From NCBI GenBank assembly GCA_954871525.1, contig OX940872.1:27871746-27935745 (forward strand): a DNA stretch of 64,000 nucleotides, in the 5' to 3' direction. Within the stretch, counting starts at the first letter, position 1, and the number at the start of each line of letters is the position of its first letter. The translations under genes were made by a program, and so were the position numbers. Source of the DNA: Parietaria judaica (lineage: Eukaryota; Streptophyta; Magnoliopsida; Rosales; Urticaceae). Shown in pieces: positions 57,179 to 64,000 of this stretch. Below the pieces are notes generated by a model that ran no database searches, was not told the origin of the DNA, and saw only the letters and a list, made by a program, of their open reading frames with translations.

Positions 57179-60100
57179 ATCTCCCACTTGCACGAACGCA
57201 CCGGATTGGCTATCTCCGTGCACGCACTGCACATAAAGTATTACTCGAGAATGCCGCCTTGGGTTAGATGTACATTCTCTCAGCTACTCATGCCTGGTTC
57301 ATCAAAGTTACACGTGAAGTTTGTTTCATTGTAATTTAATCATCATACTCCGTTTCCGTTGCGAGTTCGGTGTGACTCTGTAGGATTCTGTAGTGTTGGC
57401 CACATACTCATATGAGTATGCAAGAAGTAAGTGGCCTCCACCTAGACTTAACTTCCCCCAATCTACAAAACTTGAAATCCTCTTTTATAGATTAATCGAG
57501 GTGAACCATGTGGTTCTTTACGATTAAAATAAGGTATATGACTGATTCCTTCGACATCCTTTTACATCTCTAGATGCGGCACAGGTCATGGTTAGGAACA
57601 CCTGTTTAGCCTGATCTAATATTTTCTGATTCAGGCATAAGTATTGAAACATCAAAACAGAAACTCTTTTGTTTTGCCTGTGGCCACAGATTTCATTATA
57701 CTTATCCTATTCAGAAGGCCCCGAGTGTATAGCCCCAATGGGAATGGGGGGATGCATGTTTTCTTGAAACGTCATTCCATCCTACAAGGTTTATCACATG
57801 CCCAACTACAACTGTTATGACTTTCCAGTTACGGTAAGCGTTGAGCTGTAATCTAAGCATGCAACTTACCCAGTGATGGACTCATGATGTTCTCAAACTT
57901 TGGAGTCTCTTCATATCTCTAAGTTTCTCAGTGTCCCCTTATATCAAGGTTTTGTTTCCATGTGAGAATATTTAGAGTGCGAGTCTTCCAGCACTGCTAG
58001 TCATTCCGACTAGTGCCTACATGTATAAGAATATCTCTCAGATATCAAGGACCCCTTCCTTTTATCTTAACAACATGTACCAGTCAATTATGAATATCAT
58101 TGATAGTCCCTCTTTGTTTCTTCATAATGATTTCTTTGACTGGGGAAATTCAAGAATGTCTCGAAGACATCTTAGGAACTACATTTGTATAGCTTGATAT
58201 CAATGTTTTGAATAAGATATTGATATGAGCCTTTTAAATGATGAAACTTGCCTTTTAAAGAAATAATATTGTGCTTCAAATTTAATGTATAATAGTTACA
58301 TAAAATTTGTATTCGAACTTTATACTTTTAACAAAATAAAGTAAGAGTTCAACGTGTTAGAATAGACCACAAGCATCTAGACTCTTCTAGATCTTGTATG
58401 ACCATACAACTTTTATATCGATAAAGCCTTGGTCATCCGGTCAACCACGTTTACGCTGTGTCTACTGTTTTCATCGCAACAACCTTCTGATCAATTATGT
58501 CTTTGATCACTGAGAACCTTTCTCTTGTTCTGTGATCTTAGTTTCTTGACTCGTGCCTTGGCTCCGTTGTTTTCAGCAAGGAGCCGCACTGGATCACCAA
58601 TGCCAGAAACTACACTGTGATCAGGAACGAAATTTCCTGATCTAGAAAGCTTCTACAGCTGCATCTTATGATGCTATATACTCAGATTTGATGGTCAAGT
58701 CCACTACATTAGCTTACTTGCTGTTGTTCTAAATAACAGTACCACCTTTTTGGTCAGAGTATATATTCTACTTGCGATGTGAAATTATCCCAATTAGTTT
58801 GGTGATTTGCATCAGTATAAGCGATAATGCTTGACTGATCAACATTGTCGTAAATAAGTGATCTTTAATTAGTCCTGTTAAGGTACCTGAAGATATTATT
58901 TACGATAGTCCAGTGACTATTTTGGGATAGGTTTGGAATTGGCTTGTTTTGTTAAGGTAAATGATACATCGAGATGGGTACATAATATGGCTTTCTTTAT
59001 AAAGTCATTAGCAGTAGTATAGAGAACATTTTCTTTATGTTTGTATTGCTCTGACATTTCAGGGCATTGCTTTCTTGAAAGATGCAACTTAGGAGTTACA
59101 GAATAAGTCCTTAGTTTTCTTGTTCACACTGAACTTACTTGCCATCCTTTCTATGTACTATGACTTATTCATTCTTTACTTTAAAGAATTTCCGTCGTAT
59201 CATTTTCTATCCTTTTAAAGGATTACCGTGCTCCCACTAGCTTTCGTGTATACACAAGGTTAATCTTTGTTTTCGATGAAGTCTAATCTCATTAGTTTCT
59301 CCGTTGAAAACTAGATTTCATTTGAGAGATGCTTGCTATAGATCATACTTGAACGTATGTATCTATTTGATTCGCATGCTTCAGAAACATGTTATGAATC
59401 AATGAAGTTAGTTAGGTTGTGTATAATACATATTCCTTTTCAGAGTCATATTCTGAAAACTATCTTCATTTCCAATTGCCTGATTCTTAAATCATAGTTG
59501 GCAATAGCAAGTGAAATCATAATTGACTTTAGTCATGGTAATAAGAGAAAAACGTTTCTTCTCAGTCTTTACTATAGGCTTGTTTGAACTATTTCATTAC
59601 AAGTCTCCTTTTGTACATTTGTACTTTACCATTCATGAATATCTTCCCTTGAAGATCTACGTGCATCCTATGGACATAAACCCTTCGGGTGCTTTAACTA
59701 AGTCACATACTTAGTATATGTACATGATTCTATTTGATTTCATGGCTCCTAGCCATTTCTCAAGGTCTTCACCTTTAACCGTTTCATTGTAAGTGTTGGT
59801 TCATCATTGTTATCTAAGTATTTTGTTCTTCTGTGTTCAAAACGAGAAGATCCTTTTCTTAGTTGCATGATGTTCCTTATCCGACTTACACGGTTTTTGT
59901 GTCATACTAGGTTGCTCAAATGCTTAATCATATATATAAAGCATTTCACATTCGGCTTGACTTTCTTCCACGATCCTATCTGGAGTTTAGTCAACCATTG
60001 GTGAGCATCCTCTGTGTTCATCTTGAGTTCCTCGAGATTTTGTGAGTTATGTACTTCATGAAGTGCATACTTTCTCCCACTAGACTTTATAGGAAAGATT

Positions 60101-63100
60101 TCCTTTCTTAAAGGCTCCGTAATTGTCACAACTATTTTGTGTATTAATTTTCTCGTAAACGACAAATTGGGTTTTATCCCTTATCATATCTTTATATGTT
60201 ATCGTCGGAATCACTTTTCATGATACACTGTAAAGTGTGGTAGCACCAAGTTAAAAGTGCATGTCCTTTTATAAACATAGGCATATCATTGTACTAACAA
60301 AATCTAACAGAGTTTGTTGAGTTCTCTCGATACAGCTCGTAAAATGAGGTGTATCGAGAGAAATAAATGATCAGACAAACCTTTTCTCACTCAGGAAAAC
60401 TTTATACTTATTGCTCAAATATTAATTGTCTCGATCAGATCGAGGACCTATTATTATTTTGTGCGTTTTGGTTTTCTACTTCATTCTTGAATTCCTTGAA
60501 CCGGTCAAGAGATTTCAACTTTTGTCTTAATTAAATAGACATGATTGTACCAACTGAAGTAATCAGTTGGTAGTCATAATTAATGAAGTACCATCAGCCT
60601 TCCTTATCCTAATTGTGCATTTGATCACATACACATGAACATGTGTGGTTTAATGCCACAATCAATCTTTAGTGTGCCCCTTTGAATGAGCCTTTTGTCA
60701 TATGGTCAGTTAGATAAGATTCGCATTTCTCGTAAGATTCATAATCAGAACGATCAAGATGTCCATCATTATGGAGCTTGGTGATGCGTCTCTCGTTATT
60801 GTGACTTATATGACAATACTAGAGATATGCTATATTGAGTTTATATGGTTTAAGCCTTTCTGTCATACAACGTTAAATATCATATATTGAACATATATCC
60901 TTTACAATAGTCAAACTATCTTAAAACGCTTGTACCTAAAGAAGAGTCATTACTCTGTATATTTCACCTCTTTCAAGACAAGTCGGACAATCCTTGTTAT
61001 CTTTAGTGAAAGCACTTTTAGATTTTGGAATCACATCGCATATGTGATCGCTTTAAGATTAGAGTCACACTCATCTTTTGCTGTAAGAGCCATTATTCCA
61101 TTGCTCTTTGTTAAACTTGATCACAACCAATTTGTGAAAGTTGAGCAAGGAATCCTAAACGATGTCAATAGAGAGATCATTAAATGTCTTATCATTTACA
61201 TGAGCTTTTCTTTTAAGGTAAGTTATCAATTTCCCAAATTATAACCAACCTCAGAATTTACAGACTTTCTGGAATTCTATAAGTTCTCTGTAATCTTTCA
61301 TCGCTTGTGTTTTAACCTGCTATACACATATCTTCAGAAGATATTGATTGAACTTCCATGTTATAGTGATTTTATTCTTTTGATAAGCATTTTATCATTA
61401 ATTTCGAAATGCTTCTTATAAGCATTCTTATTAGTTTTGGAAGTTTTGTCAGGTGGCTCCAAATGAGTATTCATCTATTATGAAGAATCATTTCTTTATC
61501 AAGGCTCCGAACATTATTTCAGAAGCCTTTGCCATTCCAAGGAAATCTCTTCCCTTTTGATTTGGAAACTCGTTTCCATGTTCTTTTAAAACAATTTTTT
61601 TCAAGTGACCTTTTGTTGACACTCGTTTCACATACATTAAATGAAACAAATAATAAGCACATTACTAATTCTAGTATTTACATGTAAATTATAAATTACT
61701 TATTATAATAAAGATGTTACATAAAAGTATATATTATAAGGACTTTATATAATATTTCGTGATTTGTTAATGAAAAAGTTACCCTCATCAATTTCATTAA
61801 TTAGTCACTCAGAGAAAGTCAACAATTGCTCTAATATCCTATATTATCTCTGACGTTTAGAAAAGAAAAACAATTTTTCATTTATCATTCTAACCGATTT
61901 CAAAAGAATTGTCTACGATATCTAATCTAATTAGAGTACTCGTTTAGGTAGACCCAAGGGGTGAATCGGCGGACAGTATAGGTCGCCCTACGCGTCTAAA
62001 AGAGGGTATAAGAGCACTCCCTTGGGTTAGAGACACACTCAAAACTTTTCTCAATTAGATCGAGGACCCAGCCGTTGGAAGACATTATACCTAATATTTA
62101 TTGAGGGGTTTTAGGTGATCCTAACTTTTGTCTTAAACTAAACATAGTTAACTAATTAAAATGTTCTAAGAATTAAGACAATGAATATGTAATACATAAT
62201 CCTATTTTGTAAAACATATTCAATGTTGAATTAAATATACTTCTGAAAGTATATACATATATATATATATATATTATGAAAATTTTAAAGATAAAACTTT
62301 TTATCTTTAAATAAAAGATAAATAAATCACTTAAAGATAAAAATATCTTTATTCATGATTTATCTTTTCTATTAATGAATGAAAGATAAATAACTATCTT
62401 TATAGATAAGATATCTTTAATCATGCTTTGTCATAGAACAAACTAAAAGATAAATAACTATCTTATAGATAAATTATCTTTAATCATAATATATATATCT
62501 TTTATTTCCATTAAAGTTTAGTTCTTTTCTATTACTATAATAAATAAAAGATTATTCATTATCTTAATCTAATTAAGAATTATTGATTATAAATAAAATT
62601 TATGAACAAACAATTTGTAAATCAATAAATGAATAACATAAATATTAAATGGAAACAAACTTCAAAAGCTTGATAATAATATTGAATAAATCATATTTAT
62701 TAATAATTAATATCATATATTAGATTTTCAATTCTTATATTTAAAGATATTTATAATAACTATATATAAAATAAAATAAACACTTTAAATCGTATTTTAA
62801 ATTAATTAAACATAAATATAATTAAATATCAAATAACGGGATACGAGCTCGGGATAAACCCGAGCTTGTACGGGTTGCCCTCGGGCAATCCGAGCATTAT
62901 GGGCAGGGCAAACAGCCCCCGCCTAAGTAAATCCAATTTACTAAGTTTATAAATTTGTTTAAATCTTGTTTATTTAAAATAATTAAAGATTTAAACAAAT
63001 TTATCATTAAATAAATTTCCTTTTAATTTAGAGGGGTATAGTTGTAAATCCAATTTACAATATTAAAATTAAATAATAATTAAATTCATAATTAAAATTA

Positions 63101-63199
63101 TTAAATAAAATTAATAATTAATTAAAATTAATAAATTAATAAATTAGGGAAGCGGGTCTGATTACGGGGCTTCGGGTCAAACCCGAAAAATTAGTCAAC

Positions 63200-63860
63200 T
63201 TAACGTGGTGGGCCCACTGATTGGTCCACCACGTTTTGGTCAATGCTGGTCAAACCAGCCACCCCTTGGGCTGTTTGACCAAAGCCCATTTTGGGCTTTC
63301 TTTGTGCTGGGCCCAAGCCCACATCGAATGGAGGCTAAGGGTGAAGCCCTAGGGCTTCACGTGCGCAGCACGTGCACCGTCGTGTTCCAAGCCGCGCCGT
63401 CAGCCATCGAGCCACGCCGTCGCCTAGCTGCCCGTCTTCGCCGTCGTCACAGAGGCTCGTCGGAATCGCCGTGGTTGGACGAGGACTTGCTTCATCGTCG
63501 GAATTCGTGGGCGAGGTGGTTGTGCGACCGACTTCTTTGGGCGCACGGGTTGGCTCTTTTTTCACGGTGAGCGACGTCTTCGTTGGCCGGAGCTCATGCA
63601 TCGGCTTCGTCGCACAAGCTTGCCGTTATCCCCGTCGTCAAACGACGGGAATGCACGACCGTCGTGCGTGGAGGAGATCGGCGATCTCGATCTTCGCGTG
63701 GGTTTGTGGGTCGTTCTCTGACCCGCGAAATTTTGACTTGGGTCAATACCCGACCCGCGTGTATGGATGTGGGCATGGGCCATCCGAATGGCTGGGCCCA
63801 AAAATTTCACACGAAAAATTAGGGTTTCAGAAACCCTAGGTAGCACACATCCCAATGCAT
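63200..63860. other. GC-rich block within the retroelement region
   Basis: An abrupt rise in GC with several overlapping open frames on both strands, none resembling a known protein. It includes the palindrome CACGTGCGCAGCACGTG near 63358. The overlapping frames are expected from GC-rich DNA with few stop codons. Confidence 0.4.
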
Positions 63861-64000
63861 GCGCCGGCAAATTTCGTTGCCGTTTTTAGTGATTCCGATA
63901 ACAATTTTTCTCCCACTAAAATTATTAAACCCTCTAAAATTACAGAAAATTATTCCGTATCTAAATACCGGTATGTTAATTTTTAAATAAAATCCAATCC

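Larger units (their letters stand above)
56536..64000 (-). mobile_element. degenerate Ty1-copia retrotransposon, runs off the edge
   Basis: Read on the minus strand. The 3' LTR is 56536-57178, with inverted ends TGTTGG...CCAACA, preceded by the polypurine tract AAGTGGGAGAT (57179-57189). Worn protein traces lie in copia order: an integrase piece near 60520-60400 (KSLDRFKEFKNEVENQ, then RSDR and YLS), reverse transcriptase traces near 59.2-59.8 kb, and an RNase H piece near 58.9-58.5 kb (YTDANH, FRYLN). Many stops and frameshifts make it inactive. 61.6-63.1 kb is extremely AT-rich. 63.2-63.85 kb is GC-rich and unassigned; it may be upstream internal sequence or the start of the other LTR. The 5' LTR lies outside the window or was not recognised. 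Confidence 0.8.

Overview
The window is nuclear DNA from a flowering plant, most likely a eudicot. The intergenic DNA is AT-rich. Genes have many short exons with GT-AG introns, and the proteins belong to plant families (calreticulin-3, DUF936, PPR, DUF3755, ASCH). Between them lie hAT, Mutator, Cassandra-like, LINE and copia-type elements. I saw no bacterial or organellar gene order. The species cannot be fixed from the sequence.

Layout. 2790-7385 (-): a complete 14-exon calreticulin-3 gene with an intron-split HDEL signal. 8845-10453 (+): a GC-rich intronless PPR gene with a one-base frameshift. 11456-15384 (-): a four-exon DUF936 gene. 15.4-29.2 kb is a repeat-rich stretch. It holds a foldback repeat, a roughly 550-bp direct repeat, a long-TIR element and two neighbouring hAT-type elements with perfect 8-bp target duplications. 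One hAT element contains a 5S-rRNA-bearing Cassandra-like element with four LTRs. The other contains a Mutator-type element with a 9-bp target duplication. A broken LINE 3' end and a third hAT element follow. 29951-33465 (+): a seven-exon SANT-like/DUF3755 gene. 34375-37988 (-): a ten-exon multi-pass membrane protein gene. 39.4-41.1 kb: LTR remnants. 42158-45547 (+): an eight-exon ASCH-domain gene. 46110-47684 (-): an intronless P-class PPR gene. 49439-51431 (+): the 3' exons of an unrecognised conserved gene, with a hAT element in its first visible intron. 51.4-56.5 kb: AT-rich DNA with small tandem repeats. 56536 to the right edge (-): a degenerate Ty1-copia element.

The genes do not form a pathway or operon. 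They are independent housekeeping or organellar genes separated by transposon-derived DNA. No new protein system was found. The most unusual structure is the nested block at 20.3-24.25 kb, especially the multi-LTR element whose LTRs keep the internal Pol III promoter half of 5S rRNA. Gene models were built by hand by matching reading frame, splice sites and protein family; all exon phases were checked for consistency.
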